64,000 nt of DNA. It comes from JBDRED01 sp043820025 [NCBI: Elusimicrobiota bacterium] (GTDB lineage: Bacteria; RUG730; JBDRED01). Numbering within the stretch: the first letter of the stretch is position 1; the number at the start of each line of letters is the position of its first letter. Both the position numbers and the translations under genes were made by a program. Location: positions 1 to 64,000 of the forward strand of contig JBDRED010000021.1 in NCBI GenBank assembly GCA_043820025.1, read 5' to 3'. Positions 52,656 through 61,734 of the stretch are shown piece by piece. The notes beneath the pieces are model-generated. The model saw only the letters and a list, made by a program, of their open reading frames with translations, was not told the DNA's origin and did not search any database.

Positions 52656-55499
52656 TTAGCTCTCAACTGCAAGCCCGTGAGCTCTAAGCGCATCCAGTAT
52701 TTGATTAATTTTTCTACCTAATTCATTAAGCGCTGCATTCGTATTATCCACACGAGCTCCTGATAAACTTTGCTCGCCAACACTATAGCCGGTATTTGCA
52801 TCCGTTATCACAGGATGCGTGCTTCCAATTACTTGATATCCATTTATCCCAATATTACCGGCCACATCCAGTAAAAGAGTTGGAGTACTATCGCCAATGC
52901 CTACATTACCTGCCGAACTAATATAAAGAGCATTCGTCTTGCCGGAACTTGATAATCTCAAATCGCTTGCGCCCTGGAGCTCATCCAAGTTAAATATACT
53001 GCCTTCTGTTCCGTAAAATTTCATATCGCCGTTAACTTCTAATTTTTTGGTTGGATTAGTAATTCCTATACCCACATTACCTGTACCTGCCACATTGAGA
53101 GATGTTTGACTGCCATACATACCAAGGCTTAAATAATTTGAAGCTGACCCTGCGCCTACATGGGTATAGCTTAGTTGAGCAGTATTGTTTGTTGAGTCAG
53201 CGTTACCCAAATTTATTCTTAACGCATGGCCTGCGCTCATAACCGGATCATATATTTTAGATATAACCGTTGTTACTGAATAATCTTTTTCTAAATCCAA
53301 CAAAGCGCCGGGCGCTGTTGTCCCTATTCCTACATTGCCTGTTCCCTTAATTGTAAACAATTCATTCCCTGCAGGCGCGTCTAAAAACGAAAATCTTCCG
53401 CTATTATTTCCAACATGAAGCCTAAATTGATTGGATTGTATTCCCATGCCATAAAATATACTCCCCCCGTCATATAATGCTAATTTGGTATTTCCAAAAC
53501 TGTTATTTAAAGATACTAACGCCAGCGGATTTGTTGTGCCTATACCTATGTTTCCTCCCACCCTCTTTATTACAAATGTATCGTTTTGCCAGCCGCTGTC
53601 ATTTCTTGTTATATAAAAATCACCTGATAAATTTTTTCCAAACGCTACCTTATCAACGCCTGCTTCTTGAAAGGTGAATGTAGTATATCCTGCCGCTCCT
53701 GTATCATTAAAAACAATATCCGGTTCATCATTACTTAATGATAAAGGAGCAGTAGGATTCGTTGTGCCAATACCTACATAACCGGAGCCTGTTATTAAAA
53801 CATTATTTGCCGCATTATTAATATATAACGGCGACTTTGTATTTATAGTCGAAATATATATATCAGAAAAATCTCCTATAGGCGCGTATACTGTCGTGCT
53901 TGACGCAATATCTCCTAACACATACAATTTCTCTGAAGGATCGTTTGTTCCCACTCCAATATTCCCGCCTGCTTTAATTACAAGTTTTGGGGTACCTTGA
54001 TACCAATCTGAAAAATATAAATCAGCTGAAGAACCTGTAACTGTTGATGATGATGGTTGTATATATAATGCTCCGCCAGCTCCAACCATTCTTAATAATG
54101 ATGTTCCACTTCCAATAATAGTATCTCCTGCCACTTGTAATTTTCCAATCGGAGCAACTGTGCCTATGCCCACATTGCCGTCTGATTTTATCGTCATTTT
54201 TGTTGAGCCGTTTGTCCCGAAATATATACTATCAGTCCCTGTTGCATTTAGATGTACATAATTATCTAAAATAGTACTATTTGTGTTTAGGATTATATGT
54301 TTATCCGGGGTAGTTAATTGAAGCGCTGATAGGCCGGTTACCGAATAACTTGAATATCCTATTGTAGCTCTGTCTTGAAAAGCAAGATAAGCTGATTCTC
54401 CATCAACACTTCCTGTTCTTATTCTTATATAGCCGCCATTACTCACTATAGCATCTAATTTCGCCAATGGATTTGTTGTGCCTATACCCACATTACCGCC
54501 GTCTTTAATAAATATTCCATTATTCCCATCATCATACAATTTTAATCCGTCTGCTCCTCTTGCATAAACGCCTGATGATTTCATTATACCTACTACTTCA
54601 AATTTTTGCGCCGGAGCTATTGTTCCTATTCCTACATTCGCTATCGAGCCTGAAACTCTATCAATAAATAATGTGCCATCTGTTGCGGGATCTGTTGTAG
54701 TGCCGGATATTCCAAGACTCAATCCATAAACCCCCATTCCAATAAAACCTGATTCTGATCCGGTTCTGGTAAACACTATTTTTGGAATATCGCTTGCTCC
54801 ATTTGATGTTACTATTGATAAGGATTGCGTATCGGTTGCTGCTGAATGACCTATTTGCAATTTTGAACCCGGATTATTTGTGCCTATTCCGACAAATCCG
54901 CCATCTTCAATAAATATTCCGTTATTCCCATCATCTACTAAATATAATCCGGATGCGTCTACAGCTGAAACAGTGCTTGTTCTTATTTCATTTGCCTTTA
55001 TTTCTCCTACCACTTCAATCTCTTCTGCAGGCTGGGTTGTGCCTATTCCCATTCGCCCTGTCCCCACAAAATGGGCAATGCTTTTTCCATATAAACCTAT
55101 TGTGTAATAATTGCTTGTAGAATTATCACCTACATATGAAAATGTATTTTCTACTGCATTATAGTTTGTTTCTTCTTTTCCAAATTGGAATCTTACAGCA
55201 TCGGTAACACTCATAACTGAATCAAACATTTTCAAGAGCTTACCACCGTCTATAACATTTTTATATATATACAAAGGCGATGAAGGGATTGACGTCCCCA
55301 CACCTAGGTATCCTGCAAAATATGCGTCACCATTTGAGCTTATTGTTGATACAACAACCTCGCTCGAATCCTGTATACTTATACCGCTTGATCCGTCATT
55401 TGTTTCCAGCTTGATTGTTACGTCTGCAGCTGCATATAGGCATGTTAGAAGAGTCCCGCTGATAAATATATATACAAAAGTATTTCTTAAAATTTGCAT
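52656..55499 (-). CDS. Secreted fibre-like protein with 12 GIGTTNP repeats
   Basis: 947 residues. Signal peptide MQILRNTFVYIFISGTLLTC then LYAAADV. Twelve motifs of the form N-V-G-I-G-T-T-x-P (for example GIGTTQPAEEIEVVGEIK, GIGTNNPGSKLQIGHS, GIGTTAPGALLDLEKD) are spaced 60-100 residues apart, each followed by a short hydrophobic strand. The last 25 residues form a predicted coiled coil (NELGRKINQILDALRAHG). The motif is known from phage tail spikes and bacterial adhesins with trimeric beta-helix stalks; the S74 chaperone domain that often ends them is absent here. Probably a trimeric surface fibre. Strong GGAGGAG. Confidence 0.88.
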   Translation of the reverse strand: MQILRNTFVYIFISGTLLTCLYAAADVTIKLETNDGSSGISIQDSSEVVVSTISSNGDAYFAGYLGVGTSIPSSPLYIYKNVIDGGKLLKMFDSVMSVTDAVRFQFGKEETNYNAVENTFSYVGDNSTSNYYTIGLYGKSIAHFVGTGRMGIGTTQPAEEIEVVGEIKANEIRTSTVSAVDASGLYLVDDGNNGIFIEDGGFVGIGTNNPGSKLQIGHSAATDTQSLSIVTSNGASDIPKIVFTRTGSESGFIGMGVYGLSLGISGTTTDPATDGTLFIDRVSGSIANVGIGTIAPAQKFEVVGIMKSSGVYARGADGLKLYDDGNNGIFIKDGGNVGIGTTNPLAKLDAIVSNGGYIRIRTGSVDGESAYLAFQDRATIGYSSYSVTGLSALQLTTPDKHIILNTNSTILDNYVHLNATGTDSIYFGTNGSTKMTIKSDGNVGIGTVAPIGKLQVAGDTIIGSGTSLLRMVGAGGALYIQPSSSTVTGSSADLYFSDWYQGTPKLVIKAGGNIGVGTNDPSEKLYVLGDIASSTTVYAPIGDFSDIYISTINTKSPLYINNAANNVLITGSGYVGIGTTNPTAPLSLSNDEPDIVFNDTGAAGYTTFTFQEAGVDKVAFGKNLSGDFYITRNDSGWQNDTFVIKRVGGNIGIGTTNPLALVSLNNSFGNTKLALYDGGSIFYGMGIQSNQFRLHVGNNSGRFSFLDAPAGNELFTIKGTGNVGIGTTAPGALLDLEKDYSVTTVISKIYDPVMSAGHALRINLGNADSTNNTAQLSYTHVGAGSASNYLSLGMYGSQTSLNVAGTGNVGIGITNPTKKLEVNGDMKFYGTEGSIFNLDELQGASDLRLSSSGKTNALYISSAGNVGIGDSTPTLLLDVAGNIGINGYQVIGSTHPVITDANTGYSVGEQSLSGARVDNTNAALNELGRKINQILDALRAHGLAVES

Positions 55500-55520
55500 A
55501 TATCACTCCTCCTATGTTCT

Positions 55521-55592
55521 ATTATAATTAAATCATTAATCTGTAAATAAACAAGCGAAGTTTTTGTAAAAAATGTGAATTTTTTGCGAAAG
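55521..55592 (-). promoter_or_regulatory. Promoter with the same upstream motif as 18838-18911
   Basis: Minus strand TATAAT (55521-55526), 22 bp before the ATG. From 26 bp upstream, AAGCGAAGTT and TGTGAATTTTTTGCGAA (plus-strand reading, 55553-55590) repeat the bipartite motif of the promoter that leads into the giant gene. The leaders also share CATAGGAGG. Confidence 0.6.
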
Positions 55593-55638
55593 CTGAAATT
55601 AGGGAAGAGAAAAGAAACTATGATAATAATAAATAAAA

Positions 55639-55680
55639 ATACCCCGCAGTATGATTTTATTGCGGGGTATTTTATTTTTC
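55639..55680. terminator. Bidirectional-looking terminator after the glutamate-synthase-like gene
   Basis: Perfect 10-bp stem ATACCCCGCA / TGCGGGGTAT (55639-55648, 55661-55670), 12-nt loop, T-rich on both sides. It ends the 55.7-59.8 kb operon. Confidence 0.85.
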
Positions 55681-55691
55681 TATTACTATGC

Positions 55692-57305
55692 CTACGCCTT
55701 TACAGTAACCTTTTCTCCATCGAGAATAGCCTCTGCTTCTTCTCTATAAGCATTCATCACATATGGAATACCTGAAACAACGCTCGCTTCTTCTGTTAAA
55801 GCCATAAGGTCAGCTCTTGATATTGAAGAAATATTAAAGTTTCTGCTTCCGGCCATAAGCTGCTGCAATCCTACTCTGATTTTTTCTGAGAAACTATAAA
55901 TACCAATAGCTCCTAACGGTATCTTCTTTATCTCATCACTGCCGTATTTATCACGCAGCTCCTCGTAAGAGACAAATATCTCTTCCGGAGTTGTTCCAAA
56001 TTCAGACACAGTTTTTGGAAGATCATTTGATTTTATCCATGCTTCAATATTTTTGCCTACCATACCCGGAATCATAAGAGCCCTGCCCATACAAACAGCT
56101 TTTGTGTATGGAGCGCCCATTGCTAAAACCTTAAATATATGATCTTCGCTCGAGAATCCGCCTGCTATTGCAATATCGGGAATTCTCATTCCTTTCTTTG
56201 CTAATTTATCGCAAAATTCCTGAGTTAACGACTGAAGATAAAATGTAGGTATACCCCACTCTTCCATCATCCGCCATGGGCTCATACCTGTTCCGCCCGG
56301 CGCTCCGTCAATTGTCAAAAGATCAATCTTTGCTAATGAGCTGTATCTTATTGCCATAGCCAATTCTTTCATTGAATACGCGCCTGTTTTTAATGTAATT
56401 CTCTCATATCCTAAATCTCTCAGCCTTTTAACCTCTGCCAAGAATGATTCTTCTGTTACAAAACCAAGCCTTGAATGCCTTTCAAATTCCTTTATTGCTC
56501 CTGTTTTATATGCTTCTTGGTTTGCGTGTACAGACGGGTCAGGAGTAACAATATAGCCTCTCTTTTGAAGTTCAATCGCCCTGTCTAAACTCTTAACCTT
56601 TATTTCTCCGCCAATACATTTCGCTCCCTGTCCCCACTTAAGCTCAATTGTCTTTAAATCATGTTTCTTTCTTAAATATTCAGCAACGCCTAATCTTGTA
56701 TCTTCAACATTCATCTGTACCAATATTTCGCCATAACCGTCATGGAGTCTTTTATATGTTTCAATTCTTCTGTCCATTTCAGGGGCTTTAACTACCTTTT
56801 TATTAGCATCAAGAACTAACTCCGGATCTATGCCGCAAACATTTTCTCCACAAACAAGAGTTACACCTGAGATAGCCGCGCCTACAGCAAAATGCTCCCA
56901 GTTTTTCCTGGCGATTTCAGTTGAACCAAGCGCGCCTGTAAAAATAGGCACCTTCATCTTTACCTTTTTGCTCCAGCCGTATGAAGTTGTTGTATCAACA
57001 TCCGGGAATTTACATGTATCCGGATTTCCCACAACTCCGGCCGGCAGGCCTTTTGCTCCCTGGGCATAACCCTGGATATTTAGATGCGAATAATCCAGCG
57101 GATAATTTTTATCTCCGCCTGCGGTAACATCGCCGAATGGGCCCGGATAAATAACTTCTCTGCCTCTAAATGTTGCTTTAAAAACCTCGCAATTGCCTTT
57201 GCATCCATCAATACATCTTGAACAAAGCCCTGAACCGGGAACAACACTTTTTGAACGGTTAAACGTCCTGGTTGCGTCATTAGCATTAGGTGTCTGTAAA
57301 TTCAT
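55692..57305 (-). CDS. FMN-binding glutamate-synthase-like protein (archaeal GltB-type, no amidotransferase domain)
   Basis: 537 residues from an ATG after AAGGGGGAG. N-terminal cysteine cluster CSRCIDGCKGNCEVF, then a TIM-barrel FMN domain: VPIFTGALGSTEIARKNWEH, KTIELKWGQGAKCIGGEIKV, ITLKTGAYSMKELAMAIRYS, LTIDGAPGGTGMSPWRMMEE (glutamate synthase signature), DIAIAGGFSSEDHIFKVLAM. The cysteines for an iron-sulfur cluster are partly in place. Lacks the N-terminal Ntn glutaminase domain of large GltB; related proteins are glutamate synthases or other FMN oxidoreductases. Next to a GltA/NfnB-like gene, which would give it NAD(P)H electrons (inference). Confidence 0.85.
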   Translation of the reverse strand: MNLQTPNANDATRTFNRSKSVVPGSGLCSRCIDGCKGNCEVFKATFRGREVIYPGPFGDVTAGGDKNYPLDYSHLNIQGYAQGAKGLPAGVVGNPDTCKFPDVDTTTSYGWSKKVKMKVPIFTGALGSTEIARKNWEHFAVGAAISGVTLVCGENVCGIDPELVLDANKKVVKAPEMDRRIETYKRLHDGYGEILVQMNVEDTRLGVAEYLRKKHDLKTIELKWGQGAKCIGGEIKVKSLDRAIELQKRGYIVTPDPSVHANQEAYKTGAIKEFERHSRLGFVTEESFLAEVKRLRDLGYERITLKTGAYSMKELAMAIRYSSLAKIDLLTIDGAPGGTGMSPWRMMEEWGIPTFYLQSLTQEFCDKLAKKGMRIPDIAIAGGFSSEDHIFKVLAMGAPYTKAVCMGRALMIPGMVGKNIEAWIKSNDLPKTVSEFGTTPEEIFVSYEELRDKYGSDEIKKIPLGAIGIYSFSEKIRVGLQQLMAGSRNFNISSISRADLMALTEEASVVSGIPYVMNAYREEAEAILDGEKVTVKA

Positions 57306-57360
57306 GTAAAACTCCCCCTTAATATGAATATATGCCAAAATAACGACAATAAATTCTTCT

Positions 57361-57494
57361 TTGAATTCAATATGACATCTTTGTCATAAGAAAAGCCGTT
57401 AATAGGTTAGATTTTTCAGATTATACATATTTTATAACGTTTGGGAAGTTTTTTTTACGATTTTGCATATTTCAAACTATATTAATATGCAAAA
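57361..57494 (-). promoter_or_regulatory. Palindromes and possible promoter before the glutamate-synthase-like gene
   Basis: A perfect 11-bp inverted repeat TTTTGCATATT / AATATGCAAAA (57461-57471, 57484-57494), a TATAAT on the minus strand (57420-57425), a 7-bp repeat TATGACA-TCTT-TGTCATA (57371-57388) and TTGAATTCAA (57361-57370). Candidate operators; the -35 box is poor. The rest of 57306-57553 is non-coding. Confidence 0.5.
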
Positions 57495-57553
57495 CACGTT
57501 TATTTCAACCCTTTTGAAGAGTTTTAAGATAATTTATAAATCTTTTTATTTTT

Positions 57554-58966
57554 TTATGAAATGTATTTTAGGATTGATTCTGCCGCTGTTTTACCCATAC
57601 CCATTGCTTCTATTACAGTTCCTTCTCCTCCAACAATATCACCGCCTGCATATACGCCGGAAATAGAAGTCTCCATAGTTTCCCTATTAACAATAAGGTC
57701 TCCCTTTGCGTCAATCTTTAAATCCTGCGTTTCTCTGGTTAAAATTTTATTTGCTTTTAGGCCAATAGCAATGATTGCAACATCGCAGTCCAGATCAAAT
57801 TCACTGTTCTTAATAGGCACAGGCCTTGGCCTGCCTGATTTATCTAAATCTCCAAGCGCGCATTTTAATGAACGCATCTTTTTTACATAATTATTTTCAT
57901 CGCCGATAAAAGATATGGGCTGTACTAACACCTTAAAAATAATTCCTTCTTCCTTTGCATGGCTAAGCTCAAGCCTTCTGGCAGGCATTTCTTCTTCTGT
58001 GCGCCGGTAAACTATCGTAACATTTGGTTTTAAACCATTTAATTTTTGAAGCCTTAAAGCAACTCTCGCTGAGTCCATGGCAGTATTGCCGCCGCCGATA
58101 ACCAGCATGCTTTTTCCAATGTTGATTGGCGTATGGTATTCGGGAAATTTATACGCTGACATTAGATTCACCCTTGTTAAGAATTCATTAGCAGAATAAA
58201 CATTACATAGATTTTCACCCGGTATTTTCATAAACGCCGGAGTGCCTGCGCCAAGCCCTAAAAACACAGCGCTAAATCCTTTTTTAAAAAGTTCTCTTAA
58301 TCCGCCGGTTCTTCCAATAATATAGTTTTGCACTATCTCAACGCCTAATTTTTTTAAATAATTTATTTCAAAATCCAAAATTTCCCCGGGAAGCCTAAAA
58401 GGAGGAATACCATAACGAAGAACACCGCCCGGAGTATGCAGACTTTCAAAAATAACAACCTTAACGCCTTTTCGCGCCAGTTCGCCTGCAACGCACAATC
58501 CTGCAGGGCCGCTGCCAACCACCGCAACCTTTTTGCCATTTGTCTTAGATAGTTTAATATCTATATCCGACTCGTGTTCTTTGCCATAATCGCCGGCAAA
58601 CCGCTCGAGAAAATGAATATTAATCGCGTTATCTGACGCGAATCTCTCGCCTTTCTTAGTCAAAACACACGCTTTTCTGCACTGAAACTCAGCCGGGCAA
58701 ACCCTGCCGCAGACAGATGGAAAATTGTTTTTTTCTTTTATAGTTTTATAGGCGTCTAGAAATTTGCGGTTTTTTATCTCTTCAATAAATTGTTTAATAT
58801 TAATCCCTACAGGACAGCCTTCAATACATACGGGATTTTTACACTGAAGGCATCTTCCGGCCTCCATAACAGCCTGTTCTTCATTATAACCAAGAATCAC
58901 CTCGTCAAAAGTATCCATCCTTTTTTCAAGAGGCATTTCATTGATTGAAACCTGTTTTGTTTTCAT
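57554..58966 (-). CDS. gltA: NADPH-dependent glutamate synthase small subunit / NfnB
   Basis: 470 residues. N-terminal Fe-S domain: RCLQCKNPVCIEGCPVGINI (CxxCx3CxxxC), CGRVCPAEFQCRKACVL; then FAD- and NADPH-binding folds: VAVVGSGPAGLCVAGELARK, LVIGGGNTAMDSARVALRLQ, TVIYRRTEEEMPARRLEL-like VTIVYRRTEEEMPARRLELS, and IAIGLKANKILTR. Identical in type to NfnB, the NADPH/ferredoxin-side subunit of NADH-dependent ferredoxin:NADP+ oxidoreductase. Its ATG overlaps the nfnA stop by four bases (ATGA), confirming the NfnAB pair. Confidence 0.93.
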   Translation of the reverse strand: MKTKQVSINEMPLEKRMDTFDEVILGYNEEQAVMEAGRCLQCKNPVCIEGCPVGINIKQFIEEIKNRKFLDAYKTIKEKNNFPSVCGRVCPAEFQCRKACVLTKKGERFASDNAINIHFLERFAGDYGKEHESDIDIKLSKTNGKKVAVVGSGPAGLCVAGELARKGVKVVIFESLHTPGGVLRYGIPPFRLPGEILDFEINYLKKLGVEIVQNYIIGRTGGLRELFKKGFSAVFLGLGAGTPAFMKIPGENLCNVYSANEFLTRVNLMSAYKFPEYHTPINIGKSMLVIGGGNTAMDSARVALRLQKLNGLKPNVTIVYRRTEEEMPARRLELSHAKEEGIIFKVLVQPISFIGDENNYVKKMRSLKCALGDLDKSGRPRPVPIKNSEFDLDCDVAIIAIGLKANKILTRETQDLKIDAKGDLIVNRETMETSISGVYAGGDIVGGEGTVIEAMGMGKTAAESILKYIS

Positions 58967-59793
58967 TTTTTATAAAGTTTGCAAATATGTTCTTCTTTAG
59001 GCTTATAAACGCCGGTTCTGCTCATTAGTTCCTTCCAATCCACTAAATGAGCGTCAAACTCAGGCCCGTCGACACATGCAAACCTTACCTCCCCTCCAAT
59101 AGTTACTCTGCAGCAGCCGCACATTCCTGTGCCATCCAAGATTAATGAATTTAAACAAGCAACGGTTTTTATTCCTTTTTCCTTTGTTATTTCCGCAGCC
59201 TTTTGCATCATTAAAATCGGGCCGACTGTATACACTAAGTCATATCTATTACTATTTATTTTTTCTTTCATAATATTGGTAGTAAATCCTTTTTCTCCAT
59301 AGGATCCATCGTCAGTAACAATATAAATTTCATCAGATACATTCCGTAATTCATCTTCTAATATAATTAATGACTTTGTTTTAGAACCAATAACAATACA
59401 AACATGATTTCCTTCTTCTTTCATCTTAGAGGCAATAGGCAGAATTTCAGCAATACCCACTCCGCCTGCCACAAGCATTACTCTGCCGTAGTTTTTAATC
59501 TTTGACGCATGTCCAAGAGGCCCGACAAGCGCGAACAGCCTGCCGCCTTCATCTAATCTGCCCAAAAGCTTTGTGGAATAGCCTATCTCTTGAAAAATAA
59601 TTGTGACTAATTCACTCTCAGCTTTAACAACTGTAAATGGCAGCCTCTCTCCTTTCTCATTTACCATAAGCACAATAAACTGGCCCGGCTTAACAGTATC
59701 CGCTATTTCAGGCGAAAATATCCGCATTTTGACAATACGAACATCTCCTAAAGACGCAATAATATTTTTATTAACTATTGTATTTTTTTCCAC
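58963..59793 (-). CDS. nfnA: NfnA / sulfide dehydrogenase-type FAD-NAD subunit
   Basis: 276 residues from a GTG after AAAGGAA; the promoter at 59834-59861 rules out the longer ORF start at 59844. Ferredoxin-reductase fold: PGQFIVLMVNEKGERLPFTV (FAD), MLVAGGVGIAEILPIASKMK (NAD), VYTVGPILMMQKAAEITKEK, and a C-terminal [2Fe-2S] site CLNSLILDGTGMCGCCRVTI ... CVDGPEFDA. Works with the downstream gene product to bifurcate electrons of NADPH/NADH and ferredoxin. The organism can thereby balance NADH, NADPH and ferredoxin in fermentation. Confidence 0.9.
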   Translation of the reverse strand: MEKNTIVNKNIIASLGDVRIVKMRIFSPEIADTVKPGQFIVLMVNEKGERLPFTVVKAESELVTIIFQEIGYSTKLLGRLDEGGRLFALVGPLGHASKIKNYGRVMLVAGGVGIAEILPIASKMKEEGNHVCIVIGSKTKSLIILEDELRNVSDEIYIVTDDGSYGEKGFTTNIMKEKINSNRYDLVYTVGPILMMQKAAEITKEKGIKTVACLNSLILDGTGMCGCCRVTIGGEVRFACVDGPEFDAHLVDWKELMSRTGVYKPKEEHICKLYKK

Positions 59794-59833
59794 GATATTT
59801 CCTTTTATTATTAATATATTATTTACCTGTGAA

Positions 59834-59861
59834 ATTATACACACACAATATGAAATGTCAA
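59834..59861 (-). promoter_or_regulatory. Promoter of the nfnA-nfnB operon
   Basis: Minus strand perfect TTGACA (59856-59861) and TATAAT (59834-59839), 16-bp spacer, 41 bp before the GTG start. Confidence 0.85.
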
Positions 59862-59951
59862 TAATTATACATTTCGCTCAATCATTATAATACTGATGCT
59901 GGTCAATTTTTACAATAACAAAAATAATAATTTAATAATTTTTAATAGTTC

Positions 59952-59979
59952 TTGACATCGAAATCATAATGGTTAAAAT
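59952..59979 (+). promoter_or_regulatory. Promoter of the hydrogenase operon
   Basis: Plus strand TTGACA (59952-59957), 16-bp spacer, TAAAAT (59974-59979), 63 bp before the hndA ATG. It diverges from the nfn promoter about 90 bp away. Confidence 0.75.
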
Positions 59980-60041
59980 ATCAATAATATCTTACCATCT
60001 TTGTTAATTCCGATTTTATCAAAATAAATGAGGAGTCCATT

Positions 60042-60518
60042 ATGTCCAATTTTAATCCGAAACTAAGCAAACATGAAAAAAACGGCAAATCAATGTTTGT
60101 CTGTGATCAAACCAGGACACAGCTTTTGCCAAGACTTCAAGAAATTCAAATCAAACAAGGATACATTTCAGACAGGGATATGCAGGAACTTGCTGATGAG
60201 CTCGGACTTCATCCTGTGGAAGTTTACTCTATTGTAACCTTTTACTCATTTCTTTCAATAAAACCTAAAAGCCGCCACATTATTCGCGTCAGTAACTGCA
60301 TCTCCTGCAAGATGGCCGGAAGTGAAATCATTTTAAAGGAATTTGAAAATGAATTAGGCATTAAGACCGGCAAAACATCGCAAGATAATATCACACTTGA
60401 ATTGACAAGCTGTATTGGAATGTGCGACCAAGCGCCTGCTCTTATAGCCGATGATGTTGTGTATAGCAGTGTAACTCGAGAAACCGTAAAAAAAATAGTG
60501 CAAAATTTAAGAAAATAA
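60042..60518 (+). CDS. hndA: NuoE/HndA-like [2Fe-2S] subunit of bifurcating hydrogenase
   Basis: 158 residues. Thioredoxin-like [2Fe-2S] fold with YISDRDMQELADELGLHPVE and VTFYSFLSIKPKSRH (NuoE signature). Cluster cysteines: C124-x3-C128 (SCIGMCDQAP) is standard, but the first pair is C86-x2-C89 (NCISCKMAG) instead of the usual C-x4-C, with serine at the usual first position. GAGGAG ribosome site. First gene of the hydrogenase operon; passes electrons between NADH and the hydrogenase in the cytosol. Confidence 0.92.
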   Translation: MSNFNPKLSKHEKNGKSMFVCDQTRTQLLPRLQEIQIKQGYISDRDMQELADELGLHPVEVYSIVTFYSFLSIKPKSRHIIRVSNCISCKMAGSEIILKEFENELGIKTGKTSQDNITLELTSCIGMCDQAPALIADDVVYSSVTRETVKKIVQNLRK

Positions 60519-60528
60519 GGAGAACTAA

Positions 60529-61734
60529 ATGGCAAAAAGAAATGGCCCTGTAATATTTAGTGAGATCAAATCAAATTCAGCACTAGAAAAAGCAATCCTG
60601 CTTGGCAGTGAAAAAATAATAAGCCTAATAAAAGATTCTAATCTCCGCGGCAGAGGCGGGGCCGGCTTCCCCACAGGCCTTAAATGGCAGTTTGTGGCAG
60701 ATTCGCAATCCTTAGAAAAATATGTTGTATGCAACGCGGACGAAGGCGAACCCGGAACATTTAAAGACAGAGTGTTATTATCCGAATACCCCGGGCTAAT
60801 ATTCGACGGCATGGTAATCGCAGGACTTGCTATAGGAGCAAATAAAGGATTTCTTTATTTGCGCGGCGAATATAGGTATATGCTTGCTGATTTGGAAAAA
60901 GAACTTACAGAAATGAGAAAAGGCGGAGCGCTTGGCAAAGACATTTTAGGCGCTAAAGAATTTAATTTTGATATAGAGATTAAACTTGGATCAGGCGCGT
61001 ATGTATGCGGAGAAGAAACAGCGCTCATTGAATCAATGGAGGGCTATAGAGGCGAACCTAGAAACAGGCCTCCATTTCCTGTAGATACCGGATACACTTG
61101 CTTTCCAACTATTGTAAATAATGTTGAGACATTCGCAACTATTCCCCATATTATTGCAAAAGGCGCAGATTGGTTTAAATCCTTTGGCACAGAAAAATCA
61201 TCCGGTTCAAAACTTTTAAGCATTTCAGGAGACTGCTCTAATCCCGGAGTATACGAGGTTGTATTTGGCACAACTGTACAAGAAGCGCTCGACATTGCCG
61301 GAGCAAACGATACAAAGGCTGTTCAAATCGGAGGAGCATCCGGTATATGTATTGGAAAAAAGGATTTTAATAGAAAAATAGCCTATGAAGATATTCCGAC
61401 AGGCGGTTCATTTATAATATTTAATAAATCAAGAAACTTAATAGACGCTATTGAAAACTTTTTAGATTTTTTCAAGGAAGAATCCTGCGGCCAATGCACG
61501 CCATGCCGCGAAGGCATACCTGTTCTAATTGAGGCAGTATCATTATTAAGAAAAGGCGATTGTTCAGCGGATTATTTAAATGACATTCAGTCATTATGCG
61601 AAACAATGCAGTTAGCGTCAAAATGCGGACTGGGACAATCAGCGCCTAACGCATTTTTATCTGTTATAAAGAATTTTCAAGACGAATATGTTCTATCAAA
61701 AAAATCTAAAAAGGAGATATCATTCAATGGATAA
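60529..61734 (+). CDS. hndC: NuoF/HndC-like NADH- and FMN-binding subunit, short form
   Basis: 401 residues. NADH/FMN motifs: LRGRGGAGFPTGLKWQFVAD (residues about 39-58), CNADEGEPGTFKDRVLL, GAYVCGEETALIESMEGYRG, NNVETFATIPHI; SLBB region; C-terminal [4Fe-4S] site CGQCTPCREGIPVL. It lacks both the N-terminal thioredoxin-like [2Fe-2S] domain and the C-terminal 2x[4Fe-4S] ferredoxin domain of the 600-residue HydB/HndC proteins. Oxidises or reduces NAD with HndA and HndD. Begins 10 bp after hndA. Confidence 0.93.
   Translation: MAKRNGPVIFSEIKSNSALEKAILLGSEKIISLIKDSNLRGRGGAGFPTGLKWQFVADSQSLEKYVVCNADEGEPGTFKDRVLLSEYPGLIFDGMVIAGLAIGANKGFLYLRGEYRYMLADLEKELTEMRKGGALGKDILGAKEFNFDIEIKLGSGAYVCGEETALIESMEGYRGEPRNRPPFPVDTGYTCFPTIVNNVETFATIPHIIAKGADWFKSFGTEKSSGSKLLSISGDCSNPGVYEVVFGTTVQEALDIAGANDTKAVQIGGASGICIGKKDFNRKIAYEDIPTGGSFIIFNKSRNLIDAIENFLDFFKEESCGQCTPCREGIPVLIEAVSLLRKGDCSADYLNDIQSLCETMQLASKCGLGQSAPNAFLSVIKNFQDEYVLSKKSKKEISFNG

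Noticed and set aside
52656-55499. Prophage tail-fibre gene
   Set aside because: No capsid, portal, integrase or lysis genes nearby; it has a signal peptide and its own bacterial-type promoter.
59793-59844. Longer NfnA from ATG 59844
   Set aside because: This start lies upstream of the -10 box at 59834-59839, so it would not be transcribed.
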